A DNA stretch of 25,380 nucleotides from a virus: the IMG/VR virus record IMGVR_UViG_3300038409_000057, positions 1-25,380 of that record. One strand, written 5' to 3'. Below, piece after piece: positions 1-7,103 of the stretch; positions within the stretch are counted from its first letter, which is position 1, and the number at the start of each line of letters is the position of its first letter. The position numbers and the translations under genes are program-made. Under the pieces are notes generated by a model. It saw nothing but the letters and a program-made list of their open reading frames with translations. It was not told where the DNA came from and did not search any database.

Positions 1-2
1 CG

Positions 3-167
3 GCCAGGTGGGCGGGCAGGATCGCGGGGCTGCGGCCGGGGCGGCCGGCGGCCAGGGCGGGTCGGCGCAGGACGGGGACGGAATCGCTGACGGCGGGCTG
101 GGCGGTGGACAGGCTGGTGACCACGGGGCCGGCGGGCGTTTCGGTGCGGATTCGGCGTTGGTTGTGA
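3..167 (+). CDS. C-terminal end of an unknown protein (5' partial)
   Basis: The reading frame is open from the window edge to a TGA at 165-167 and gives about 54 residues, Arg- and Trp-rich, ending in VSVRIRRWL. Nearly every third codon position is G or C, as in the confident genes of this window. The overlapping frame starting at position 8 encodes Gly-rich low-complexity sequence with poor third-position bias. I therefore take this frame as the real tail of an upstream gene, and the position-8 frame as coding only from 182. No family is recognised and the start lies outside the window. Confidence 0.5.
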   Translation, partial: ARWAGRIAGLRPGRPAARAGRRRTGTESLTAGWAVDRLVTTGPAGVSVRIRRWL

Positions 168-181
168 CCTCACGAGAGAAT

Positions 182-610
182 ATGCGTCCCGGTGGTCGTG
201 GAGGCCTGATAGGCCCTCCGTTCGAGGCCGGATCGGACCGTGTTCGGGCACTGGCGTCTGCGGGCGGCCGGGCCAGGGCGGCGAAGCGGGAACAACGGCG
301 CCTTATGGCCGAACTCCAGGCCCAGCGCGGGTGGCTGGCCGGCGTCAAAAGCATCAGCCCGCCTCACATAAAGACATTCTGGGACGCCTTTAGGTCGTCT
401 ACGGCACAGCTGGCTATAGCCGCACACGAAGGCGACGCGCGGGCGTTCCGGGAACTGCGCGCGGCCGCTGGCCTGGTTGCGGACCGGCGGCTGGCCGAGG
501 CCGGCGGCGGCCTCACCGTCACGCTGCACATCGGGGCGGATGCGGCAGCGGGGCTGGTGCAGCTGGCGGCCGGCGCACTGGCGCGGAAGGCGGGGGGCGG
601 GGGCGGGTGA
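182..610 (+). CDS. Hypothetical helical protein, possible small-terminase-like
   Basis: This is a 142-residue protein. The frame stays open upstream to position 8, but the ATG at 182 is preferred: it has a GAGAG ribosome site about four bases upstream, and the upstream stretch is better explained by the partial gene ending at 167. The first 20 residues are Gly/Pro-rich. Residues ~20-110 are charged and probably helical, with an Arg/Ala-rich segment (RARAAKREQRR). The end is Gly-rich. Its size, its position upstream of the large terminase and its AAHEGDARAFRELRAAAGL-type helix recall small terminase subunits, which bind packaging sites on DNA. That link is weak, because six genes separate it from the large terminase and no clear helix-turn-helix is seen. 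Confidence 0.55.
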   Translation: MRPGGRGGLIGPPFEAGSDRVRALASAGGRARAAKREQRRLMAELQAQRGWLAGVKSISPPHIKTFWDAFRSSTAQLAIAAHEGDARAFRELRAAAGLVADRRLAEAGGGLTVTLHIGADAAAGLVQLAAGALARKAGGGGG

Positions 611-838
611 CGGCGCACTTCCGTCTGGCGAAGCTGATGCACGGCGCGGGCACGGGCCGGCACCGACACGGACACGGACGACACGGACGCAGGGCAGGAC
701 AGAAACGAAACAGAACAGAAGGGGATGGGGGGATGGGGGACTGGGTACGATGGTTGCTGTTGGTGGGTGATGGTGGTGTAGTCCCGCGCAAAAATTCTTT
801 ACATTTCGCTATTAGGCCGCCCTCGGCCAGAAAGGCAT
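611..838 (+). other. Non-coding stretch with short repeats and G-rich tract
   Basis: No convincing gene lies here. Positions ~663-689 carry an imperfect short repeat of GACACG units. It is followed by a purine-rich run (~690-745) ending in a G-quadruplex-type motif, and then by the only AT-rich patch of this region (~790-812). A GTG at 607 overlaps the preceding stop and opens a frame, but its product is low-complexity (His/Gly/Arg) and would run about 100 bases into the next gene, so I do not call it. Weak promoter-like hexamers (TTGCTG at 754, TGTAGT at 777) match consensus too poorly to call. Possible roles are control of the following operon or a packaging or replication site. Confidence 0.45.
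721..745 (+). other. Candidate G-quadruplex motif
   Basis: Four runs of G (4, 6, 5 and 3 bases) are separated by AT, AT and ACT, which meets the usual G3+N1-7 rule with very short loops. It sits in the non-coding stretch about 100 bases before the zinc-ribbon gene. The G-rich strand is the coding strand, so a quadruplex could form in the DNA or in a transcript leader. Function is unknown. Confidence 0.6.
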
Positions 839-844
839 TTGACA

Positions 845-1198
845 ATGGGACAGCACGAACTCCTACGGAAATACGACCCGAAACTGGACAATCCGCCCCT
901 CTACCAAATCGTAGGGGCGGCATCCACGGACGACATTCAGGTTGACCTTGCGGCACCTGGAAATCTTATCAGGATGCCCTCCGGGTCGGAAATCCGGCGG
1001 ATCGGCCCGGACAAGCCGATAGTGGACATTTCTGGCAAGCTGCTTCCCGACACCATTTCAGACGAAGTAGTTACCCACATCTGGGATCGTCTGTTCGGAA
1101 CTGGCCGTCGCGTCATCGTGCCGTGTCCGTATTGCAGCAGCCACAACGCCATAACGAATGCGACCTGCGTACAGTGCGGCGGGCCGATGGGAGCATAA
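845..1198 (+). CDS. Small protein with C-terminal zinc ribbon
   Basis: This is a 117-residue protein. Its last 25 residues hold CPYC and CVQC knuckles (Cys94, Cys97, Cys108, Cys111; C-x2-C-x10-C-x2-C), a typical zinc ribbon that probably binds one Zn2+. The N-terminal ~90 residues are not recognised; they contain a segment (PSGSEIRRIGPDKPIVDISGKLLP) that looks beta-rich. A TTG at 839 is in frame. The ATG at 845 is preferred because the AGAAAGG site (829-835) then has a 9-base spacer, against only 3 for the TTG. Zinc ribbons in small phage proteins often bind nucleic acid or protein partners; the role here is unknown. Confidence 0.8.
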   Translation: MGQHELLRKYDPKLDNPPLYQIVGAASTDDIQVDLAAPGNLIRMPSGSEIRRIGPDKPIVDISGKLLPDTISDEVVTHIWDRLFGTGRRVIVPCPYCSSHNAITNATCVQCGGPMGA

Positions 1199-1216
1199 AC
1201 AGAAAGGCTAACCCAT

Positions 1217-1375
1217 ATGACTCAAGAACAACCTAAAGACCATGCAGTTGAAGTCTTCCGCACCGCAAACGGCTATTTAGTTCGTCCTGTGGCCGGGGTT
1301 CTCCATCCGACTACAGACCAAGACACTTCACCAGGCCAGGGACCGAACCATCATGAACCTCTCCTACCTGTTTGA
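1217..1375 (+). CDS. Hypothetical 52-residue protein
   Basis: The ATG at 1217 follows an AGAAAGGC ribosome site (1201-1208), identical to the one before the zinc-ribbon gene. The product starts MTQEQPKDHAVEVFRTANG and includes a plausible small folded core (VEVFRTANGYLVRPV), followed by a His/Pro-rich tail. The end overlaps the next gene by 23 bases. No family is assigned. The strong ribosome site and the lack of any other gene in this gap support it. Confidence 0.65.
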   Translation: MTQEQPKDHAVEVFRTANGYLVRPVAGVLHPTTDQDTSPGQGPNHHEPLLPV

Positions 1376-1631
1376 CGCAATCAAGGCCATCTCGTCCGCG
1401 TTCCTGACGGCGCCGACCGGCCCGAACTACTGGGTGGGCATCAACCTGTCGGTGAACGTGCGCTACCCGGGCAACACCGAGTCGGTTACGCTGGACAGCA
1501 AGCGGCGGGACGTGGCCGGGTTCGCGCAGCGGCTGAACGACATGCGGGCGTCTATGGACGTGGCGGCCCGGGCCGCTGGAGACGCGGGCGACGTGACGGA
1601 CGCCGAGGCGGGCATTGTGACGGTGAAATGA
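1353..1631 (+). CDS. Hypothetical 92-residue protein
   Basis: The ATG at 1353 lies about ten bases after an AGGGA site, inside the end of the preceding small gene. The N-terminus (NLSYLFDAIKAISSAFL) is amphipathic or hydrophobic. A middle part, INLSVNVRYPG, looks like beta strand, and residues ~45-80 are a charged helix. The stop overlaps the next start (ATGA at 1628-1631), which points to translational coupling. No family is recognised. Confidence 0.7.
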   Translation: MNLSYLFDAIKAISSAFLTAPTGPNYWVGINLSVNVRYPGNTESVTLDSKRRDVAGFAQRLNDMRASMDVAARAAGDAGDVTDAEAGIVTVK

Positions 1632-1924
1632 CATTCCCCGACCCGCACGAGGCGTTCATCACCCATACGGCCCGTATTCTTACCGGGCTGGGGAAGCTCG
1701 TGCGGGCGCAGACGGAGATGAACAGTCTGGTGGTCGGCATCGCCCAGGCGCAGACGGCGATCGGCGGAGTGATAGACCAGACGCTTGTTGACGAAGTATG
1801 CAGGCGGGCCCTGCTGGCACAGAACGCGGTAGAGGCGGTTTCGGAGGCGGCCTGTGACCTTGTTCACGACTACGCCCAGCTAGAGACAGAGGCGAGCCAG
1901 AGGAGAATGGGAGATGGCCGATAA
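1628..1924 (+). CDS. Hypothetical 98-residue helical protein
   Basis: The start is coupled to the previous stop (ATGA). The product is almost entirely predicted helix with heptad-like hydrophobic spacing (for example ILTGLGKLVRAQTEMNSLVV and VDEVCRRALLAQNAVEAV), so it may form a small coiled coil or helical bundle. It overlaps the next gene by 11 bases. No family is recognised. The position among short genes before the terminase suggests an accessory role. Confidence 0.7.
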   Translation: MTFPDPHEAFITHTARILTGLGKLVRAQTEMNSLVVGIAQAQTAIGGVIDQTLVDEVCRRALLAQNAVEAVSEAACDLVHDYAQLETEASQRRMGDGR

Positions 1925-2243
1925 CGAACCGAGGGAAGCCAGCGGGGACGAGTTCAAGATAATCCTGGTGACGGCCATCATTGCCTTCCTGGTGGCGACC
2001 GCACTCGGGGCCGGTCTGTACCAGCTGGTTCTGCGTCCCGCGCTGGTGGCCGTGTCGGACGGGGCCGAGGCTGAGGCCGAATACTACCGGGGCCTGTACG
2101 ATGTCTGTTTTTGGGAAACGGGCGACCCGGTGGTGTGCAACGGGTTTGCGGGCCGGGCGATGGCGGCTGGCTGGTACGAATCGCCGTCGGATGGCTACGA
2201 CTGGGAAGCGGTGCTGCTGGCCGCAGAAGGCGACAGTGGATAG
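1914..2243 (+). CDS. Single-pass membrane protein with outer domain
   Basis: This is a 109-residue protein. An acidic N-terminus (residues 1-14) is followed by a strong transmembrane segment (about 15-40, IILVTAIIAFLVATALGAGL) and a soluble C-terminal part rich in Tyr/Trp. That part has two cysteines, Cys65 and Cys75, which could form a disulfide if outside the cytoplasm. The acidic N-terminus with Arg41 after the segment gives no firm topology. The start follows GGAGAATGGGAG. A small membrane protein beside another (2236-2337) could be part of a lysis or membrane-interaction pair, but no holin, spanin or lipoprotein signature is seen. Confidence 0.75.
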   Translation: MADNEPREASGDEFKIILVTAIIAFLVATALGAGLYQLVLRPALVAVSDGAEAEAEYYRGLYDVCFWETGDPVVCNGFAGRAMAAGWYESPSDGYDWEAVLLAAEGDSG

Positions 2244-2337
2244 CGAAACTACGGGCTTCCTGGTGTGGCTGGCGCTGATGCTGGGCGCGTGGCTGTGGAT
2301 CAAGCTGAACTGGGGAAGTAGACGCCGGAATGACTGA
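2236..2337 (+). CDS. 33-residue single-pass membrane mini-protein
   Basis: The GTG at 2236 follows an AGAAGG site (2225-2230) with a 5-base spacer. The start overlaps the end of the previous membrane-protein gene, and the TGA at 2335-2337 overlaps the terminase start at 2330. The product is one hydrophobic helix (residues ~8-25, LVWLALMLGAWLWI) with a short acidic N-terminus and a basic tail ending SRRRND. The longer frame upstream (from 1981) is a shadow of the 109-residue gene. The pairing with that gene suggests they act together at the membrane. The function is not known. Confidence 0.6.
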   Translation: MDSETTGFLVWLALMLGAWLWIKLNWGSRRRND

Positions 2338-3913
2338 ACTCATCGCTGAACAATTCGGCCAGCTGCGCGAAGCCGTCCTGGTGGACTGCCCCGAGGGCTT
2401 CCAGATTTTCTACCACCTGATCCACAACCGGCCACTGCCCGAACACGGGCGCCGCTGGATCCACGCGGCGTATGAGGCAAGGCGGCGCGGCCGCGGCTTC
2501 ATGGCTAAGGGGTTCCGGGGTTCGACGAAGACCACCATCTTCACCAACACCCTGATGGCCTACCAGATCGGGCTGTACCCGCGCAAGACAAGGATGCTGA
2601 TTCAGGCCGTGGACGACTCGGCCAACGACAATACGGCCCTGGTAGCGGCCACCATCCAGCACAACCCGGCCTGGAAAGCCCTTTTTCCGAACGTGGTCCC
2701 GGACGAAAAGGCGGGCTGGGGGGCGCAGGGTTACGAGGTCTACGACACGACGGTGGACTATGGGGAGTGGACGCGCACCAAGACGCCCAACCCCACCTTC
2801 GTCGGCTACGGAATACACAACTCCAGCATCGTCGGCAAGCACCCGTCGGGCGAGTTGTTCATCGACGACATACACGACGAGAAGAACACAGTTTCGGACA
2901 AAGAGATTGGCCGCGTCAAGCGCGAGCTGTACGCCAACGTCATGCCAACCCGCACGCCCAACTACCCGTGGACGATTGTCAGTTACACGCCCTGGACGGA
3001 CAACGACGCCTACACCGTTCTGGAAGCCAGCGGCGAGTTCGAGATGATGTCCACGCCGGTTTACGAAGAGGCCGAGGCGGGCGATGCGGGCGCCGAGTGG
3101 TACGCCGAAATTGACAAATGGGTGATACCCGCCTGGCCGGCCGGGATGCCACTGGAGCGCATCGAGCAGGAGCGGCGCACGGGCCAGAGCTACGACGGCG
3201 GCCTGGAGTTCGCGCGCATGTACCTGCTAGACCTCGCGGCCGCGCAGAACCGCATCATATCTTACCAGAACTACCCGGAGGATCTGATCGAAGTGACCTG
3301 GCCGACCACCGGCGGCGTGGACTACGCCAGTGTGTACGACGCCGCAAAGCGCGGGCAGGCCGGCCAGTCTCATTTCGCAATGGCCTACGTGGCCGAACTG
3401 CCCGATGGCGGGCTGGTGGTGGTGGACGGCGTTCTGGAGCAGTGCAGCCAGGTGGCGGCCGAGAACTATGTTTACCGGGCGCAGATGTCGTTCCCGCAGT
3501 GGCGCACATCCAGCATCGAGTCGGACGGCAAGGGCGGCGACTTCATCCAGACCATCGCCCGCCGCCCGGAGATACTGTATGCGCCTCACCCGTCGCGCGA
3601 GCTGGGCAACATGGCGAAGGAAGACCGGCACGCGAAGCATCTTGGGGCCTGGATGGGAAACGGGCGGGTCAAGATTTCGACGAAGCGCAGCAAGTTCCTT
3701 GACAAGCTGCGGAACTACTGCAACGCCTTCCCGAACGTGGGCAAGAACCATCCGGGGGCTGATGCGGCCGACGCGGTGTACGTGGCCCTGCTGGACTTGC
3801 AGCACCATCTGTACCTGCCCAAGCCGCAGAACGAACTGCCACTGTCACGCTTCTACTCACAAAAGAAAGCCAGTAAGAACCCCTGGTCCGCGCTGGCAAA
3901 GGTTGGACAATGA
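2330..3913 (+). CDS. terL: Terminase large subunit (packaging ATPase/nuclease)
   Basis: This is the DNA-packaging motor: it cuts concatemeric DNA and drives it through the portal with ATP. It is 527 residues long, a normal length for the family. The N-terminal ATPase has a Walker A-like loop at residues 60-68 (KGFRGSTKT, a variant P-loop) and a Walker B at about 175-184 (ELFIDDIHDE). The C-terminal RNase H-like nuclease shows the expected acidic residues: Asp331 (GGVD), Glu397/Asp399 (IESDGKGGD) and Asp478/Asp481 (HPGADAADA). The gene is coupled to the portal gene by an ATGA overlap. I cannot fix the packaging type (cos or headful) from sequence alone. Confidence 0.95.
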   Translation: MTELIAEQFGQLREAVLVDCPEGFQIFYHLIHNRPLPEHGRRWIHAAYEARRRGRGFMAKGFRGSTKTTIFTNTLMAYQIGLYPRKTRMLIQAVDDSANDNTALVAATIQHNPAWKALFPNVVPDEKAGWGAQGYEVYDTTVDYGEWTRTKTPNPTFVGYGIHNSSIVGKHPSGELFIDDIHDEKNTVSDKEIGRVKRELYANVMPTRTPNYPWTIVSYTPWTDNDAYTVLEASGEFEMMSTPVYEEAEAGDAGAEWYAEIDKWVIPAWPAGMPLERIEQERRTGQSYDGGLEFARMYLLDLAAAQNRIISYQNYPEDLIEVTWPTTGGVDYASVYDAAKRGQAGQSHFAMAYVAELPDGGLVVVDGVLEQCSQVAAENYVYRAQMSFPQWRTSSIESDGKGGDFIQTIARRPEILYAPHPSRELGNMAKEDRHAKHLGAWMGNGRVKISTKRSKFLDKLRNYCNAFPNVGKNHPGADAADAVYVALLDLQHHLYLPKPQNELPLSRFYSQKKASKNPWSALAKVGQ

Positions 3914-5841
3914 GAAGTTTTGAAGACTACCAGGACATTGCCTCGTGCATGATAAAGGATGACGATGGGCTGGCGAAGCTCTACGGCCAGATAGACCGCA
4001 TGGTTCATCTGGAGTGGGCGCTGCCCGATGCACTCTCGCGCATGGAGCATATTCGCGCGTACACCAGCGACGACCCGTACAAGGCGGTGCAGGCCGGGAC
4101 GCGGGCGCTGTCGTCCATCACCCCGCGCCTGATGATCGATCCCATCACGGTCTACAAGGCGGCCGACCAGAAGCGGCCCAACGTGAACTCGGCCAGGCTG
4201 CGCGAGAAGGCGAACGACTGGGAGAGGGTGCTGATCTGGCAGTGGGAACTTCTCAAGCGCAGGAGCGGCAGCCTGCTGGCGGACATCGTGGCCTCGGCTA
4301 TCCGCTACGACGCGGTGAGGGCGCAGGTCATATACCTCCCTTACCAGATCAAGTCCATCGAAGAGTCGGGCGGGAACGCCAACCGCTACAAGGCTGCGCG
4401 GCGCTACGGAGACTTTGCGGTTCAACTCTACCATCCCGGTATGGTGCATGTAAGGCGTTCGGTGTACATGACCGAAGAAGTCCTGGTGGCCACCCCGATG
4501 GCCCCGCGCGCCATCGTCGATATGTACGGGGACAAGGCCGCCTCTCTCGCTCAACTGCTGGACACCGACGAAGAGCCGGAGAACTGCTTCCTGTTCGACA
4601 TGCAAAGTCTGGAGCATCGCTGTGTCTGGGCTGTGAAGTCTGCCGAGGGACAAGTCCTGGACGCGGGCAGCCTGGAGGCCAAAGAGGTATTCGAGATCAT
4701 CCCGCCCGAGGACAACAAGTACCCGTTCATTTCCTGGGTGTGCGCCGACGGCGGCACGATGCTGGACAGCAGCCCGGAGCACCAGCACCACCCCATGCTG
4801 TATCCGATCGTGAAGTCTGGGGCGTGGGAGAACGACAACATTGCCGGCACCATCATGCTTTCCGAGACTATCGCCGAGGCGGCCCAACCCGGACTCATCA
4901 TCAGCGGAGTCGGCGCGGACGAGGTGGAGGTGGACTACTCCGTGCCGCCCAACATCCTGCGACTAAAGCCGGCGCAGACCGCAGTGGTTCAGCAGAAGAA
5001 CGGGCTTGACCCGGCGAAACGAGAACTTGTAGACCGCCTCAAGGCCGAGATGAACGAGGCCACTGTGGCGCGCGTCCTGGTGAGCGCCGAAACCGGGCCG
5101 GGTGAGGCGTACAGCGCGTTCGACCTGCGGGCGAAAATTGCCACGCGGTCACTGTTTCCGTTCCGAAACTTGGCCCAGATCGCGGTCGGCGGCGTGTTCG
5201 AGACGATGCTGCTGTGGGCGCACTACACCGGCAACAACATCGACGGCTACGACCAGCGCAAGAACAAGCGCGGCAAGTATTACTGCATTGAGTCGGACGA
5301 CATTGACCCGAACTGCCTGTACATCGCCGCGGAGCTTCAGGAAGACGTGCCGACCGACCGGCAGCAGAAGATAAACGGCGCGTCCATTCTCAAGCGTGAA
5401 GGTCTGTACCCGGACAGCAAGATCCTCGAAGAGCTCGGGGACACCGACCCCGAAGGCACGATGGACGAGCTTTACCGCGAGCAAATCTTGAAGGCGCTGA
5501 TGCAGGGCAAGCTGCAATTCCTTACCATGCAGGCCTCGGGTGAAATACAGCAGCTCATCCAGCAGGCCGCGCAGGAGATGGCCCAGCAGCAGGCCCAGAG
5601 TCAGACCGAAGCGCCGCAGTTCGGAGAAGGCACGCCGCAGGGACTCGAAGGGCTTCCGCCCGAGGTGGCCGGGATGCTGGGCGGGCAGGCACAGGACATC
5701 ACCGGCGGAATGGGTATGCCGGGTGTGGGGGGCGCGGGCATGGCCCCGCCGATGGGCGGGCAGCCGCCGGCAATGATGAACCCGGCCGGTAACGTGAGGG
5801 AACAGCAGACCGGGTTGACCAGGACGGGCGAGGAGGTCTGA
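3910..5841 (+). CDS. Portal protein
   Basis: This is a 643-residue protein that forms the ring at one head vertex through which DNA enters and leaves. It is called from its position directly after the large terminase, its length, and its portal-like N-terminal part (early WERVLIWQWELLKRRSG helix and YDAVRAQVIYLPYQ segment). A long helical region follows (about 360-400, DPAKRELVDRLKAEMNEATVARVL), consistent with portal stem/wing helices. The last ~100 residues are Gln-rich, then Gly/Met/Pro-rich and probably disordered. The start overlaps the terminase stop (ATGA at 3910-3913). Confidence 0.88.
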   Translation: MRSFEDYQDIASCMIKDDDGLAKLYGQIDRMVHLEWALPDALSRMEHIRAYTSDDPYKAVQAGTRALSSITPRLMIDPITVYKAADQKRPNVNSARLREKANDWERVLIWQWELLKRRSGSLLADIVASAIRYDAVRAQVIYLPYQIKSIEESGGNANRYKAARRYGDFAVQLYHPGMVHVRRSVYMTEEVLVATPMAPRAIVDMYGDKAASLAQLLDTDEEPENCFLFDMQSLEHRCVWAVKSAEGQVLDAGSLEAKEVFEIIPPEDNKYPFISWVCADGGTMLDSSPEHQHHPMLYPIVKSGAWENDNIAGTIMLSETIAEAAQPGLIISGVGADEVEVDYSVPPNILRLKPAQTAVVQQKNGLDPAKRELVDRLKAEMNEATVARVLVSAETGPGEAYSAFDLRAKIATRSLFPFRNLAQIAVGGVFETMLLWAHYTGNNIDGYDQRKNKRGKYYCIESDDIDPNCLYIAAELQEDVPTDRQQKINGASILKREGLYPDSKILEELGDTDPEGTMDELYREQILKALMQGKLQFLTMQASGEIQQLIQQAAQEMAQQQAQSQTEAPQFGEGTPQGLEGLPPEVAGMLGGQAQDITGGMGMPGVGGAGMAPPMGGQPPAMMNPAGNVREQQTGLTRTGEEV

Positions 5842-6116
5842 TGCCGGAAGTCTTGGGAAAGGAACGGAAGTTTGACGAGGCCACGTTGGAGCAGAGCTTG
5901 AGACTCGATCGCCTCATCGAGGAAGTCATGGCGGACTATCTCGGTTCGCGCCGTAATCCGCAAAAGGAAAAACCGAATGGCATCCAAACCAAAGGCGGGC
6001 CGGGCGCCTACTCCGGTAGTCAAGCCGCCGCCAACGCCGGTAATACAGAACCAGGCGGCGCGGGCGCCGCTCCCGCCAGCGAAACCCGGCCAGCCCCAGC
6101 AACAGCAGGGTACTAG
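5841..6116 (+). CDS. Hypothetical 91-residue protein
   Basis: The ATG at 5841 shares one base with the portal stop (TGATG) and follows a strong GAGGAGG ribosome site. Residues 1-~40 look like a real helical domain (EATLEQSLRLDRLIEEVMAD). The rest is Gly/Ala/Pro-rich and lies under the start of the next gene in another frame (140-base overlap). Either the tail is a non-functional extension, or the two frames are joined by frameshifting or split by an error. No family is recognised. Confidence 0.65.
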   Translation: MPEVLGKERKFDEATLEQSLRLDRLIEEVMADYLGSRRNPQKEKPNGIQTKGGPGAYSGSQAAANAGNTEPGGAGAAPASETRPAPATAGY

Positions 6117-6729
6117 TCGCACTAACACCCGGACGCAGACCAGCGGCTATACCGGGTTGGCAAAACCGGCGACGCCCGCCAGGCCGACCGTTGTGGGCGG
6201 CATTGTCTCGGGCGTTCTGGGCGCATTGACCGGGGCCGGACTGGCAACGCCCCAGGCTAAGACATTCGCCCAGACGATGTACAACAAGTTCGCCATCGGC
6301 AAGGCGGGCAGCGAGGGCGAAGCAGGGCAGGCGGCGTACAAGTACGCGGCAGGCGCCGTGGGCGGCGCGCTGGTGGGCGCGGGCCTGGGAGCAAAAAACA
6401 AGCCGGGCGGAAAGGCAACGCCCGACGTGCCGGGCGGGCGGCCGGGCTACCCGACCCAGACAGCCGCCGACATGCCGCCGGGCGTGGCATGGTTTGGGGA
6501 TCTGAAAACGAGAGGCAAGACGCCCGAGTTGATTGCGGCCGGCATTCCCAACTTCCACGCCACGGACACGGGGACAGGCGGGTATGCAGAGACGCCCGAG
6601 CCCGACTTTGGCGGTTACGGCTGGGGCGGCGATGGGTGGGACCGCAGCTTCGGATATGGCGGGGGCGGAGGCGGCGGAGGTTACGGGGCCGACCAGTTGT
6701 TTTTGACGTGGAGAATTGGCGCTGAATGA
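5977..6729 (+). CDS. Pro/Gly-rich virion-associated protein candidate
   Basis: This is a 250-residue protein. The ATG at 5977 has an AAAGGA site nine bases upstream. Residues 1-65 are basic and Pro/Gln-rich and surely disordered. Residues ~70-135 contain Gly/Ala-rich hydrophobic segments (VVGGIVSGVLGALTGAGL and YAAGAVGGALVGAGLGA) that resemble glycine-zipper membrane-active helices. The C-terminus is Gly/Tyr/Trp-rich (about 205-240). Such zipper-like proteins in phage virions can be membrane-interacting or ejected; that role is inference. Its stop overlaps the next start (ATGA at 6726-6729). Confidence 0.75.
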   Translation: MASKPKAGRAPTPVVKPPPTPVIQNQAARAPLPPAKPGQPQQQQGTSRTNTRTQTSGYTGLAKPATPARPTVVGGIVSGVLGALTGAGLATPQAKTFAQTMYNKFAIGKAGSEGEAGQAAYKYAAGAVGGALVGAGLGAKNKPGGKATPDVPGGRPGYPTQTAADMPPGVAWFGDLKTRGKTPELIAAGIPNFHATDTGTGGYAETPEPDFGGYGWGGDGWDRSFGYGGGGGGGGYGADQLFLTWRIGAE

Positions 6730-7103
6730 GTGCAGAAGGGCAAGCGATTACACCCGAAGAAATCGACGCCATGCCGGCGGGCCGGGAGATGGACGGGCTG
6801 GTGGCCGAGGGCGTGTACGGATACAAACGGGAGGGGGAACGTAGGTGGAACACCGGAAAGGGATTCTGGGTAAATGACATTCCTCGCTACAGCACCGACA
6901 TTGCGTCGGCGTGGTTCGTTGTGAATAAACTCTACCTGGTGGTCGGAAGAGTACATCCGGGAGATCCAAACTCTCTATGGGTTGCGACTCGCGGGTGGGA
7001 CTCCTATGATGGGCGCGACTCCGTAGGCGAAACCGCCCCGCTCGCCATCTGCCGCGCCGCCCTCAAGTTGTGCATGAAGAAAGCGAATGACTCAACCCAC
7101 TAA
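6726..7103 (+). CDS. Phage ABA-sandwich domain protein
   Basis: This is a 125-residue protein. The N-terminal pattern ITPEEIDAMPAGREMDGLVAE, then PRYSTDIASAWFVV and a C-terminal PLAICRAALKL helix, match the small phage proteins I know as the ABA-sandwich family (helix-strand-helix units). Their function is unknown. They are found scattered through phage genomes rather than tied to one complex. It overlaps the giant gene by 17 bases and the previous gene by ATGA, so it is translated within the same operon. Family assignment is from memory of the pattern, without a search. Confidence 0.8.
   Translation: MSAEGQAITPEEIDAMPAGREMDGLVAEGVYGYKREGERRWNTGKGFWVNDIPRYSTDIASAWFVVNKLYLVVGRVHPGDPNSLWVATRGWDSYDGRDSVGETAPLAICRAALKLCMKKANDSTH

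Noticed and set aside
663-689. CRISPR-like or satellite repeat (GACACG units)
   Set aside because: The units are too short and irregular, without spacers; treated as a minor local repeat.
754-782. Promoter with TTGCTG and TGTAGT
   Set aside because: Three and four of six consensus matches are not enough in a region of biased composition.
607-945. Frame starting with a GTG that overlaps the stop of the gene ending at 610
   Set aside because: The product is low-complexity, follows the repeat and G-rich tract, and would overlap the zinc-ribbon gene by 100 bases; no ribosome site.
3853-4887. 344-codon frame on the minus strand
   Set aside because: It is an antisense shadow of the portal gene, with no ribosome site or recognisable domain.
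4014-5009. 331-codon + strand frame inside the portal gene
   Set aside because: It is an out-of-frame shadow, Gly/Arg-rich, and the portal frame is clear.
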